The notes under the pieces: generated by a model
Told to the model about the DNA's origin: nothing
The model's input: only the letters and a program-made list of their open reading frames with translations
The model's database searches: none
Assembly (NCBI RefSeq): GCF_023277925.1
Contig: NZ_CP063832.1
Location: forward strand, 2,868,001 to 2,932,000
DNA length: 64,000 bases
DNA from: Pseudomonas entomophila
Lineage (GTDB): Bacteria > Pseudomonadota > Gammaproteobacteria > Pseudomonadales > Pseudomonadaceae
Direction of reading: 5' to 3'
Shown: positions 9,421-17,711 of the stretch, in pieces
Numbering within the stretch: the stretch's first letter is position 1
Layout of the letters: each line of letters begins with the position of its first letter
Position numbers and translations under genes: made by a program

Positions 9421-10767
9421 TCACTGCCCCAATTGCCCCAGGTCCGCCGCCAACTGCAGCCTCGCGGTATACCATTCGACCACCGAACTGACCCGGCGCT
9501 GTTGCGCACTCGCTAGGTCGTTCTGCGCATTCAGCAGCTCGATGATGCTCCCGACGCCGGCCTTGTAGCGCCCCAATGCCACCCGGTACGACTGGCTGGC
9601 ACTCCCGACCAGGCGCCGACTGATGGCCAAGGCCTGGGTGCGCGCCTCGAGGGCCTGGCGGCTGCGCCATACACTCAGGGCAATGCTGCGCTCGGCTTGC
9701 TGCAGGTCCTGCTCACGCGCACCGGCTTCGTACTCGGCGGCGCGGGTCCGACGCCGGGCGAGGAAACCGTCGAAAATCGGCACAGTGACTTGCAGCCCCA
9801 CCGTCCAGGTCTCTATCTGCTGGCGCGAAGCCACCTGCTCCACCGGCGTGTCGTCGTGCCGATAACTGCTGTACAAAGCGATCTTCGGTCGCCCCTGGGC
9901 GCGCTCCGCATCGGCCCTGGCCAGGCTCGACGACCATTCGGCGCGAGCCTTCGCCACGGACGGGTGGTTGCGCCTGGCTTGCTCCATCAGGGCATCGACG
10001 CCGGCCATGAAGGCCGTTTCCTGTCCCTCGGGCTCATTCAGGGCCTCGAGCCGTAGCGGCGTGGACGGCGAAAGGCTGAGCGCACTGGCAAGCGCCCCCC
10101 GGGCCGTGGCCAGGTCACCCTCGGCCAGCACCCGCTCGAGCCGGGCCTGTTCGTAGGTGGTTTGCGCCTGCAAGCGATCGGCCTGCTCACCCGCGCCAGC
10201 CTGATGCTTGGCGGTCGTCACCTTGAAGCTGTCAGCGGCCAGCGCCTCGATACTGCGACGCGCTTCGAGCAACGCATCATTGGCCTGCACCTGGTAGAAC
10301 GCCTTGCTGGTGTCGAGCACCACCTGCTGGATCTTCGCCACCCGGCTGCTGCTCGCCGCATTGAGCAGTTGCCGGGCACTTTCCACCTTGGCTTCGCGCA
10401 GGCCGAAGTCGTACAGCACCCAGTTGAGGTTCACGCCATAGCTGCTGGTACGCGCATCCAGCGTCGAGTTTGCGTCGGAGAAGCCCTCGTAACGGGTCTT
10501 GCGGTTGGCCCTGCCGGTGCTGGCGACGCCCTGCAGCGTCGGCCAGTAGGCAGACTGCTCGGCCTCCATGCTGGCCTGGCTGCTCAGCTGCGTGCGCCAG
10601 GCCGCCTCGAGTTCAGGGTCGGCGCACAGCGCCATGGCCACCGCCCGCGACAAACCCAGCGCCTCCCCCGGGCGCAAAGGCCCGGGGCACGCCTGCAATG
10701 CCCCGACAGCCAGACACGGCAGGCTCGACAGCGCAAGCAGCGCGGTCAAGCGTCGCCACCCGTTCAT
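9421..10767 (-). CDS. TolC-family outer membrane channel of the peptide exporter
   Basis: A 448-residue protein with an N-terminal signal peptide (hydrophobic LTALLALSSLPCLAVGAL, about residues 8-25). Long alpha-helical coiled segments follow, and two internally related halves, each with a beta-barrel hairpin (SYGVNLNWVLYDFGLRE and WTVGLQVTVPIFDGF), are the hallmark of TolC/OEP proteins. Trimers form the outer-membrane channel-tunnel for type I secretion. Its ATG overlaps the stop of the ABC exporter by 4 bp (ATGA), so the two are translationally coupled. A dedicated TolC homologue encoded with the exporter suggests a full export path to the outside. Confidence 0.92.
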   Translation of the reverse strand: MNGWRRLTALLALSSLPCLAVGALQACPGPLRPGEALGLSRAVAMALCADPELEAAWRTQLSSQASMEAEQSAYWPTLQGVASTGRANRKTRYEGFSDANSTLDARTSSYGVNLNWVLYDFGLREAKVESARQLLNAASSSRVAKIQQVVLDTSKAFYQVQANDALLEARRSIEALAADSFKVTTAKHQAGAGEQADRLQAQTTYEQARLERVLAEGDLATARGALASALSLSPSTPLRLEALNEPEGQETAFMAGVDALMEQARRNHPSVAKARAEWSSSLARADAERAQGRPKIALYSSYRHDDTPVEQVASRQQIETWTVGLQVTVPIFDGFLARRRTRAAEYEAGAREQDLQQAERSIALSVWRSRQALEARTQALAISRRLVGSASQSYRVALGRYKAGVGSIIELLNAQNDLASAQQRRVSSVVEWYTARLQLAADLGQLGQ

Positions 10768-12890
10768 GGCGCGGCGTCTTGCCGGGGGCCATTGCCGGCC
10801 AATCGACCGTTGACCAAGGCCACCACACGCTGTGCCGAGCGTATCGTGTCTGGTCGGTGGGCAACGATCACCCGCGTGATGTTCAACGTTTGCAGAGCCT
10901 GGTTCACCGCGTTCTCGCGCTGGATATCCAGGTGGCTGGTGGCTTCGTCGAGAAACAGCAACCTAGGTTTGCGATAGAGCGCACGCGCCAACAGGATACG
11001 TTGCTTCTGCCCACCCGAGAGCACCGTGCCCATGTCCCCGACCAGGGTGTTGTAGGCCATCGGCATGCGCACGATATCCTCATGCACCGCGGCCAGCCGG
11101 GCGCATTGCTCGACCCAGCTCTGGTCGACGTCACTGGCGAAGAAGCTGATATTGTCGCCGATCGAGCCGGCGAACAGCACGTCGTCCTGCAGCACTGTGG
11201 CGCTGATACTCCGCAGCCGGTCGAGGTTGTTCGCATCCACCGGTTCACCGTCCAGCAGCACCTGCCCCTCGACCGGTGGCAGGATGCCAAGCATGACATT
11301 GAGCAAGGTGGTCTTGCCGCACCCGGACGGCCCGACAATGGCCAGCGACTCGCCCGGCTCGACGGTCAACGAGAGACCATCGAGCACCCAGGGCTCATGG
11401 TCCGAATAACGAAACCGCAACTGACGCACCTCCAGCCGCGGCACCGGGCCGTCCGGCGGCACATCCACCAACCCTCCCCGCCCCTCGGCCTGCTGCAGCA
11501 CGATGTCTGCCAGGCGCTCGCCATGCAGGCGCAGCATCACCACATCCACCAGCTTGTCGATCAGCCCCGCCACCCGGCCATTGAATTGGTCCTTGTAGGC
11601 ATTGAAGGCGATCAGCATGCCGGCGCTGAACACCCCCTCGATCACCTGCCTGGCACCCAGCCAGATCACCAGCAGTGTCACCGTGCCGAACAGCAAACCG
11701 TTGAATGCGCGGTACAACAGTTGCAGTTTCTGCGGACGCAGCCCGGCATTGATCTCGTCCACCAACAGGCCACCCCAGACCGTGGCGCGCTGCTCCTGGC
11801 GAGCGAATAGCTTGAGCGTGCGCACCCCACGCATGGTTTCCAGGAAGTAACTCTGCTGCCGGGCGGCACGCACCAGCTCCTCCTCGCTGGCCCGCCGCAA
11901 TGGGCCGAACCAGGCCCAGCGCGCCAACGCATAGAGCAGCATGGCGGCGACCGCGATCAATGCCAGCGGCGGGCTGTAGAGGAACATCAAGGCCAGAGTG
12001 ACCACCGTCATCATCCCGTCGAGCAAGGCCTCGATGAACGACGTGGTCAGGGTGCGCTGGATCGCCTTGAGCGAGCCGAAGCGCGAGACGATATCGCCCA
12101 GGTGGCGGCGCTCGAAGTAAGCCACCGGCAAACGCACCAGGTGGTTGAACACATTGATCTGCCACTGGCTGCCGAGCAAGGTACCGAGGTACATCAACGC
12201 CCAGGATCGCGCCAGCGACAGGGCCTGCTGGGCCACCAGCAACAGGCCGAAACCGAGTGCCAGCACCGCCAGCAAGTCGCGGTCGGCGCTGACCAGCACC
12301 TTGTCGATCACCGTTTGCAGGAAGAACGGCGTCAGGATCATGCACACCTCCAGCGCCACGCCCAACGCCAGCACATGCCCAAGCACCCCGCCAAAGCCCT
12401 GCACTCGGCCGAGCAAACGCCGCAGCGGCAACGGGGTCTTCGTTTCGCCGGGCTGGAAATCATCGTGTGGCCACAGCTCGAGGGCGACGCCGGTAAAGGC
12501 CTCGGACACCGCCTGGCGGGTCAGCCGGCAAACGCCACGCGCCGGGTCGTGCAGCGTCACCCAACGGGGGCCGACCTCCTTGAGCACCACGAAATGGTTG
12601 AAGTTCCAATGCAAGATGCACGGCAGCTTGAGCTGCTCCAGCGCCTCCAGCTCCAGGCGCAATGGCCGGCTGGCCAAGCCCAGTTGCGCCGCCATGGCCA
12701 TCAGTTGCTTGAGCGTTGCCCCCTTCATCGAGGGCGACAGCTTCTGACGCAGCGACGGCAGGTCGTGCACCTGCCCGTGATAGGCGGCGATCATCGCCAG
12801 ACAAGCCTGGCCGCACTCCGCCGCCTCGACCTGGAGGATGACCGGCAGCTTGCGGCCGACGCCGAAATTCAGGGATTGGGCGATACTCAC
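10764..12890 (-). CDS. Peptidase-containing (C39) ABC exporter
   Basis: A 708-residue peptidase-containing ABC transporter. Residues 1-130 form a C39 cysteine protease with a complete triad: Cys26 in EAAECGQAC, His99 in HWNFNHFVVL and Asp115 in LHDPARG. A six-helix transmembrane domain follows (about 155-430), then an ATPase domain with Walker A GPSGCGKTT, signature LSGGQKQR and Walker B RLLFLDEATSHLD. Such exporters cut double-glycine leaders and push the mature peptide out. A cognate substrate with a GG leader is encoded divergently at 14394. The start is the GTG at 12890, which overlaps the HlyD stop (GTGA) and has AGGAAAA upstream; the longer frame to 12929 has no support. Confidence 0.95.
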   Translation of the reverse strand: MSIAQSLNFGVGRKLPVILQVEAAECGQACLAMIAAYHGQVHDLPSLRQKLSPSMKGATLKQLMAMAAQLGLASRPLRLELEALEQLKLPCILHWNFNHFVVLKEVGPRWVTLHDPARGVCRLTRQAVSEAFTGVALELWPHDDFQPGETKTPLPLRRLLGRVQGFGGVLGHVLALGVALEVCMILTPFFLQTVIDKVLVSADRDLLAVLALGFGLLLVAQQALSLARSWALMYLGTLLGSQWQINVFNHLVRLPVAYFERRHLGDIVSRFGSLKAIQRTLTTSFIEALLDGMMTVVTLALMFLYSPPLALIAVAAMLLYALARWAWFGPLRRASEEELVRAARQQSYFLETMRGVRTLKLFARQEQRATVWGGLLVDEINAGLRPQKLQLLYRAFNGLLFGTVTLLVIWLGARQVIEGVFSAGMLIAFNAYKDQFNGRVAGLIDKLVDVVMLRLHGERLADIVLQQAEGRGGLVDVPPDGPVPRLEVRQLRFRYSDHEPWVLDGLSLTVEPGESLAIVGPSGCGKTTLLNVMLGILPPVEGQVLLDGEPVDANNLDRLRSISATVLQDDVLFAGSIGDNISFFASDVDQSWVEQCARLAAVHEDIVRMPMAYNTLVGDMGTVLSGGQKQRILLARALYRKPRLLFLDEATSHLDIQRENAVNQALQTLNITRVIVAHRPDTIRSAQRVVALVNGRLAGNGPRQDAAP

Positions 12891-14143
12891 AGTCGTTTTC
12901 CTATGCCGCGCAGTGGCTCGAGCAGCCATTCATAAAGCGGCAGGTTTTCCAGCATGATGTCGGCGTCCAATTGCATGCCCGAGCGCAGGCGCTCTTCGCG
13001 CCCGCGGGCGAACAGGCTCTGCCGCTCCAGGGTGACCCGCACCCGGTACAACGGCCCCTGCTCGCGCAACGCTTCGGAGGCCGCGCCCACGGTCATGATT
13101 TCATCGGCGGGCAAGGCGCTGCGCGACACCGAGGCCACTGTTCCCCGGGCCAGGCCGAAGTGCTGGTAGGGGTAGGCCTGATAACGCAGCATCACCGCGT
13201 GGCCGGGCCGCACGAAGCCGGCCGAGCGACTGGGCACGTACAGTTCGGCGTAGAGCTGGCTGTCCTGGGGCACCAGGCTGAACAGTGGGCGGCTGACGTC
13301 GGCGCGGGCACCGTTGACCACGCCGATGGCGGTTACCTCTCCGGCGGCCGGCGCGGTGATGACGACCTGCCGCTTCACCTCGCTTTCCAGCAGACTACTC
13401 TGGCTCTCCAGCAAGCGTCGGTCGAGATCCGCCAGTTGCTTGGTCTGGTTGAAAGGCAGTTCGGCAAGCTCGGCGCGCAGGGCGGCGCTGTCATTACGCA
13501 GGGCCAACAGTGAGCGATTCAGCTCTTCGGCCCGCAAGCGCACTTCGAGCACCGCATCCTGCTTGGCTTGCAGCAGATCACGGGAAACGAAGTCCTGGCG
13601 CTGCAGTTCCAAGTAGCGCTCAGCGATGCCCTGGGCCAGGGCCAGCCGTTGAGCGGTCAGGGCAATCTGCGCAGCAACCTTGTCCTGCTCGCCCTGCAGC
13701 ATCGCCAGGCGCCGCTGCTTGCCCTCGCGCTCCTGCTGGTGCAGCACCCTGGTTTCGGTGATTTCATCGGCCAGGCTGCTGTTGCGGCGCTGGATGAGGC
13801 GGCTGATAGCGACCTGGTTGGCACTGGCATCGCCATTGTGGGTGTCGCTGACCAGGGTCAACAAGGCTGCCCCCGCCCGCACCTGCTGGCCCTCGCTGAC
13901 AGCCAGGTCCTGGACTACCCCCACCTGGGGCGCAAAGACCTTGACCAGCCCCCCTTCAGGCACCAGCACACCCGTGACGGCTTCGCGCCGGGTATAGCTG
14001 GCAAGGCCGAGGAACAGCGCCAGCAGGATGCAAAACAGCACTGCACCTGCCCCCGCCAGCCGCAACGACGGCGGCGAGACCAGCACCACGTTGCCCAGTT
14101 CCTTGTCCCTGCCTGCGTGCAGCGCTTCCTTTCGAAATAGCAT
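12887..14143 (-). CDS. HlyD-family periplasmic adaptor of the peptide exporter
   Basis: A 418-residue membrane fusion protein. It starts MLFRKEALHAGRDKELG, the usual beginning of colicin-V-type secretion adaptors, followed by one transmembrane helix (about residues 25-48), a lipoyl-like half (GGLVKVFAPQVGVVQDLAV), a long coiled-coil hairpin (about 110-235) and a second lipoyl/beta-barrel half (VVITAPAAGEVTAIGVVNG). It bridges the ABC exporter and the TolC-like channel across the periplasm. First gene of the leftward hlyD-abc-tolC operon, with 4-bp overlaps at both junctions. The start at 14143 was chosen on family pattern; the frame is open further upstream but that part is not family-like. 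Confidence 0.92.
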   Translation of the reverse strand: MLFRKEALHAGRDKELGNVVLVSPPSLRLAGAGAVLFCILLALFLGLASYTRREAVTGVLVPEGGLVKVFAPQVGVVQDLAVSEGQQVRAGAALLTLVSDTHNGDASANQVAISRLIQRRNSSLADEITETRVLHQQEREGKQRRLAMLQGEQDKVAAQIALTAQRLALAQGIAERYLELQRQDFVSRDLLQAKQDAVLEVRLRAEELNRSLLALRNDSAALRAELAELPFNQTKQLADLDRRLLESQSSLLESEVKRQVVITAPAAGEVTAIGVVNGARADVSRPLFSLVPQDSQLYAELYVPSRSAGFVRPGHAVMLRYQAYPYQHFGLARGTVASVSRSALPADEIMTVGAASEALREQGPLYRVRVTLERQSLFARGREERLRSGMQLDADIMLENLPLYEWLLEPLRGIGKRL

Positions 14144-14393
14144 TCCCTGACCACGATTCCGGCAAACCTGTACAGCCAGCCTAAACAGGCAGAAACCGGT
14201 CGGCACTAGTACAGGTGGACTATTGCGCGAAGCTCGAGGAGATCGGCTGGAGGGCGCCACGACAGTGGCATGACGACATTAGGTCACCCGTGCTATTGCC
14301 TGAAACAGGCGGGGCGGGAAGTATTTCGCCATGCCCTGGACAACAGGGCGTGCATCAGACGGAACAACACCAAAGAGAAAGAGGAAGCTCTCA

Positions 14394-14591
14394 ATGAACA
14401 CCGAACAAGAAAACCTTCGTGCCCTCAGCACCGACGAACTGGACCAGGTCAGCGGCGGCTTCTCGGTCTCGGCCTTTGGCTACCATGTCGGCGCTGACGT
14501 CGTGAACTATGGCCAGGGCGACATCCTGCACGTCAGCTGGGGCTCAGACAACTCCTACAACTTCAGGGAATTCCAGCTGTGCACGCAGTGA
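14394..14591 (+). CDS. Double-glycine-leader secreted peptide precursor (bacteriocin-like)
   Basis: A 65-residue precursor. Residues 1-22 are a textbook GG leader, ending LSTDELDQVSGG with conserved Leu, Ser, Glu, Leu, Val and Gly-Gly at the expected spacing for a C39 peptidase. Cleavage would release a 43-residue peptide beginning FSVSAFGYHVG and ending FREFQLCTQ, rich in Gly, Ser, Tyr and Asn, with a single Cys near the C terminus and so no intramolecular disulfide. An AGAGGAAG ribosome site lies 9 bp before the ATG at 14394; the frame is open further upstream but lacks such a site. It is divergent from the hlyD-abc-tolC operon (250-bp shared intergenic region), making that exporter its likely secretion route. 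I recognise no core-peptide family and see no immunity gene beside it. It could be a microcin, glycocin-like peptide or signal peptide; function is unproven. Confidence 0.85.
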   Translation: MNTEQENLRALSTDELDQVSGGFSVSAFGYHVGADVVNYGQGDILHVSWGSDNSYNFREFQLCTQ

Positions 14592-14668
14592 CTGGTCGCC
14601 GCCGGACATTCGCCTGAAACGCCAGCGCCAGAGGCTCGACAGCCTTGGGTGAGCTGGACGGCAAAAAC

Positions 14669-14705
14669 GAAAAACCCCGCTCCATTGCTGGAAGCGGGGT
14701 TTTTC
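14669..14705. terminator. Bidirectional intrinsic terminator (peptide gene / tRNA-Lys)
   Basis: Stem AAAACCCCGC...GCGGGGTTTT with an additional TCC/GGA pairing and T-runs on both strands. It ends the rightward peptide transcript and the leftward tRNA-Lys transcript. Confidence 0.85.
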
Positions 14706-14715
14706 ATACTGCATA

Positions 14716-14791
14716 TGGTGGGTCGTGTAGGATTCGAACCTACGACCAATTGGTTAAAAGCCAACTGCTCTACCAACTGAGCTAACGACCC
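14716..14791 (-). tRNA. tRNA-Lys (anticodon TTT)
   Basis: The reverse strand reads GGGTCGTTAGCTCAGTTGGT..., with a CTTTTAA anticodon loop, a GGTTCGAATCC T-arm and an encoded 3' ACCA; 76 nt. The acceptor stem GGGTCGT/ACGACCC pairs perfectly. tRNA genes are common integration sites, and the peptide-export locus lies directly downstream, but no attachment-site repeat was found. Confidence 0.97.
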
Positions 14792-14805
14792 GTTGGATGG
14801 CGCGT

Positions 14806-14833
14806 ATATTACTGATTTCTCAGAGGAAATCAA
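14806..14833 (-). promoter_or_regulatory. Promoter of tRNA-Lys
   Basis: On the reverse strand TTGATT, a 16-bp spacer and TAATAT lie just upstream of the tRNA 5' end at 14791, a good sigma-70 match at the right distance. Confidence 0.65.
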
Positions 14834-14851
14834 CACCCCATCGTAAAAAAA

Positions 14852-15526
14852 TCAAAAATACCGGGTCGGATCTTCCACACCGGCAGCCTTGAAGCCATCG
14901 GCACGCAGGCGGCAACTGTCGCACTTGCCACAGGCACGCCCCTCGTCATCGGCCTGGTAGCAGGACACGGTAAGGCTGTAGTCCACGCCCTGGGCGATGC
15001 CCGCCTGGACGATCTGGGCCTTGCTCAAGTTCTGCAAGGGCGCCTGGATACGGAAGCCCTGCCCCTCGACACCGGCCTTGGTCGCGAGGTTGGCCATGCG
15101 CTCGAAGGCCTCGACGAATTCGGGGCGGCAGTCCGGGTAGCCGGAGTAGTCAACCGCGTTCACTCCAATGAAGATATCGCGAGCTTCGAGCACTTCCGCC
15201 CACCCCAGGGCCAGCGAAAGAAACACGGTATTGCGCGCTGGCACGTAAGTCACCGGAATGCCCTCACCTGGCGCCTCAGGCACATCGATGCTGCTGTCGG
15301 TCAGGGCCGAGCCCCCAATGCCGTTGAGGTTCAGGCCGATCACCTTGTGCTCGACAACGCCCAGGTCGCGGGCGACCCGGGCCGCGGCATCGAGCTCGGC
15401 ACGATGCCGCTGGCCGTAGTCGAAGCTCATGGTGTAGCAGGCATAGCCTTCGGCCTTGGCCAAAGCCACCACGGTGGCCGAGTCCAGGCCACCGGAAAGC
15501 AGGATTACCGCGCGTTTTTCAGTCAT
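14852..15526 (-). CDS. queC: 7-cyano-7-deazaguanine synthase
   Basis: A 224-residue enzyme that converts 7-carboxy-7-deazaguanine to preQ0 with ATP and ammonia in queuosine synthesis. The ATP-binding PP-loop is [11 protein letters not shown] at about residues 9-19. A zinc site is formed by the four cysteines of [17 protein letters not shown] near residues 188-204. It follows queE by 10 bp on the same strand and forms a two-gene queuosine unit with it. Full length for the family. Confidence 0.97.
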   Translation of the reverse strand: MTEKRAVILLSGGLDSATVVALAKAEGYACYTMSFDYGQRHRAELDAAARVARDLGVVEHKVIGLNLNGIGGSALTDSSIDVPEAPGEGIPVTYVPARNTVFLSLALGWAEVLEARDIFIGVNAVDYSGYPDCRPEFVEAFERMANLATKAGVEGQGFRIQAPLQNLSKAQIVQAGIAQGVDYSLTVSCYQADDEGRACGKCDSCRLRADGFKAAGVEDPTRYF

Positions 15527-15536
15527 GTCTTTTCTC

Positions 15537-16184
15537 TCAGCGTCCGGGTTCGTCGTTCCACAACAGCTTGTGCAGCTGCATCTGGAAGCGCACGGGCAGG
15601 TTGTCGGCGACGATCCAGTCGGCCAGGTCGGTGGCGCTCACCTGATGATGGCTGGGCGAAAACAGCACTTCGCCCGCCCGCTCGGCCAGGTTGAACTGAA
15701 TCAGCTTGGAGACCGCCCAGTCGTAGTCCTCGCGGGAACAGATGACGAACTTGACCTGGTCATTACGGGTCAGCAGCTCGATGTTCTCGTAGCGGTTGCG
15801 GTGAGACTCCTCGGAGCCCGGGGTCTTGAGGTCGACCACGCGACTTACCCGGGTATCGGTGCCAGCGATGTCGAGGGCGCCACTGGTTTCCAGCGACACC
15901 TCGTAGCCCGCGTCGCACAGGCGCTGCAACAGCGGCAAGGCGTTGGGCTGGGCCAGCGGCTCGCCCCCAGTGACACAGACGTAGCGTGGCTTGAAGCCGG
16001 CCACCTGCTCAAGAATCGAATCGAGAGTGCGCACAGTGCCGCCACTGAAGGCGTAGGCGCTGTCGCAGTACTGACAACGCAGGGGGCAACCGGTGAGGCG
16101 CACGAATACCGTGGGCAGCCCAGCCGTTCGCGTTTCACCCTGCAACGAGTAAAAGACTTCGGTGATGCGTAATGTGTCTTGCAT
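15537..16184 (-). CDS. queE: 7-carboxy-7-deazaguanine synthase
   Basis: A 215-residue radical-SAM enzyme that makes the deazaguanine ring of queuosine from 6-carboxytetrahydropterin. The Fe-S motif is CPLRCQYC (Cys33, Cys37, Cys40), which is CX3CX2C, with EVFYSLQGE and CVTGGEP forming the substrate and SAM sites. The ATG at 16184 ([10 protein letters not shown]) is the family start; a GTG at 16193 would add three residues. First gene of the queE-queC pair, separated from cpoB upstream by a terminator. Confidence 0.96.
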   Translation of the reverse strand: MQDTLRITEVFYSLQGETRTAGLPTVFVRLTGCPLRCQYCDSAYAFSGGTVRTLDSILEQVAGFKPRYVCVTGGEPLAQPNALPLLQRLCDAGYEVSLETSGALDIAGTDTRVSRVVDLKTPGSEESHRNRYENIELLTRNDQVKFVICSREDYDWAVSKLIQFNLAERAGEVLFSPSHHQVSATDLADWIVADNLPVRFQMQLHKLLWNDEPGR

Positions 16185-16302
16185 GATCGCCACGGGCGTG
16201 ACAGCTGAACAGGCTGTCCGCCTCCGTCAGGCACTGTCGCGGACTCGACATAGCGTTATCCACGGCAGCGTGTTTACAAAAAATGGGGTACGGATTCTAA
16301 CG

Positions 16303-16331
16303 AAAAAACCCGCGACAGGCGCGGGTTTCTT
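16303..16331 (-). terminator. Intrinsic terminator after cpoB
   Basis: AAACCCGCG / CGCGGGTTT stem; read leftwards it is followed by GGTTTTTTCG. It closes the tol-pal-cpoB operon. Confidence 0.85.
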
Positions 16332-16344
16332 TCAAACGTGTTGC

Positions 16345-17154
16345 TCAGAGCTTTTGCAGATCGCGTTGTGCCAGTTGCGCGGCGGAGGTGCCGGGGTACT
16401 GGGTGATGACCTGCTGCAGGATGCCCTTGACCTTGTCGGTATGGCCCATGCGACGCTCGACGTCGGCCAACTTGTAGAGCGAGTCCGGCACCTTGCTGTG
16501 TTGCGGATACAGTTGGCTGACCTTGGCGAAAGCCTGGCCAGCACCCTGCAGGTCGCCCTTGGCGAGGTTGACTTCGCCGAGCCAGTACTGGGCGTTGCCA
16601 GCGTACTGGCTGTTGGGGTATTTGCGCAGGAAGGCAGCGAAGGCCTGGCTGGCCTTGTCGAAGTCCTTCTGCTTGATCAGGTCGAAAGCGGCTTCATAGA
16701 ACAGCTTCTCTTTCGCCGGATCGCCCGGCTCGCCACCAGCGGCCGGTGGCTGCGCGGCGCTTGCGCCGGCGGCGGCACCCGTGGCGGCATTGACGGCCCC
16801 ACCGGTGGAAGAATTGTCAGGAGTCGCGGCAGGCGCGGCACCGCTGCCGATGCGGCGGTCGAGATCCTGGTAGCGCTCGAGGTTTTCCTGCTTCATGCGC
16901 GACACATCGTTTTGCAGCTCTTCGATGATGCCTTGCTGGCGGGAAATTTGGTCCTGCATCTGTTGCAGCTGCATGAACAGCTGGCCGTTTGCAGAAGCAG
17001 GGGCCGAAGCCCCTGCTCCGGCATAGGCGCCGCTCGTGCCATAACCCGCAGGTGGATAACCACCCGCGTTGTCATCTACTACGGGAACTGCAGCCCACGC
17101 CGAGAAGGGCAGGCTGAGTGCGAGGACGGTCAAAGCACGACGGCACATACGCAT
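16345..17154 (-). CDS. cpoB: Cell division coordinator CpoB (YbgF)
   Basis: A 269-residue periplasmic protein. A signal peptide (about residues 1-22, LTVLALSLPFSAWA) is followed by a trimerising coiled coil (LFMQLQQMQDQISRQQGII, about 60-100), an Ala/Gly-rich linker and TPR repeats (EKLFYEAAFDLIKQKDFDKA and following) that contact TolA and link outer-membrane constriction to peptidoglycan synthesis. Last gene of the tol-pal cluster, 6 bp after pal, with a terminator behind it. Confidence 0.95.
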   Translation of the reverse strand: MRMCRRALTVLALSLPFSAWAAVPVVDDNAGGYPPAGYGTSGAYAGAGASAPASANGQLFMQLQQMQDQISRQQGIIEELQNDVSRMKQENLERYQDLDRRIGSGAAPAATPDNSSTGGAVNAATGAAAGASAAQPPAAGGEPGDPAKEKLFYEAAFDLIKQKDFDKASQAFAAFLRKYPNSQYAGNAQYWLGEVNLAKGDLQGAGQAFAKVSQLYPQHSKVPDSLYKLADVERRMGHTDKVKGILQQVITQYPGTSAAQLAQRDLQKL

Positions 17155-17160
17155 AAGAAC

Positions 17161-17658
17161 TTACTTACGCAGTTCTACGCGACGGTTTTGAGCCCAGGAC
17201 TGCTCGTCGTTGCCGGTAGCAACTGGACGCTCTTCGCCGTAGGAAACCAGTTCCAGCTGAGCAGGGGAAACGCCCTGCAGAACCAGGTAGCGTTGAACGG
17301 CCTTGGCACGACGCTCACCCAGAGCCATGTTGTACTCGCGGGTGCCGCGCTCGTCGGTGTTGCCTTCCAGAACAACGCGGTTGCCGTTGGACTTCAGGTC
17401 CTTGGCGTGAACGTCCAGAGCGCGCATGGCTTCTGGCTTCAGGTCCGAGCTGTCGTATTCGAAGTAGAAGGTGGTGATTGCGCGCAGGGCGGCTTCTTCG
17501 CTCAGGGAACCGTCAACAGCGCCAGTGTTGGCACCGTAGCCAGCGTTCGGATCAACAGCGCCTTCACCAGCGTTGTCACCGCCTTTCGAGGAGCAACCTA
17601 CAGCTACAGCCATGGCCAGAGCCAGCGCAGCGAATTTACCAAACTTCAGCATTTCCAT
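17161..17658 (-). CDS. oprL: Peptidoglycan-associated lipoprotein (OprL/Pal)
   Basis: A 165-residue outer-membrane lipoprotein. Signal peptide with a lipobox ending VAVGC gives an acylated Cys near residue 22; an OmpA-like domain follows, with the peptidoglycan-binding [15 protein letters not shown] and [13 protein letters not shown] motifs. It ties the outer membrane to the wall and is the end point of the Tol energy relay. It lies 53 bp after tolB; codon choice is notably biased, as expected for an abundant protein. Confidence 0.97.
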   Translation of the reverse strand: MEMLKFGKFAALALAMAVAVGCSSKGGDNAGEGAVDPNAGYGANTGAVDGSLSEEAALRAITTFYFEYDSSDLKPEAMRALDVHAKDLKSNGNRVVLEGNTDERGTREYNMALGERRAKAVQRYLVLQGVSPAQLELVSYGEERPVATGNDEQSWAQNRRVELRK

Positions 17659-17711
17659 CGTGAAACTCCTAATGAAACCCCAGTGTGTTAAGCAAAAGTA
17701 TTACGCCGCAA

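Noticed and set aside
14270..14497. Open frame overlapping the start of the peptide gene in another phase
   Set aside because: No ribosome site or family pattern; considered as an immunity candidate but it is Arg/Pro-rich low-complexity.
14716..14791. tRNA-Lys as an att site for an island holding the peptide locus
   Set aside because: No repeated 3'-tRNA segment and no integrase were found in the flanking 9 kb, so an integrated element cannot be claimed.
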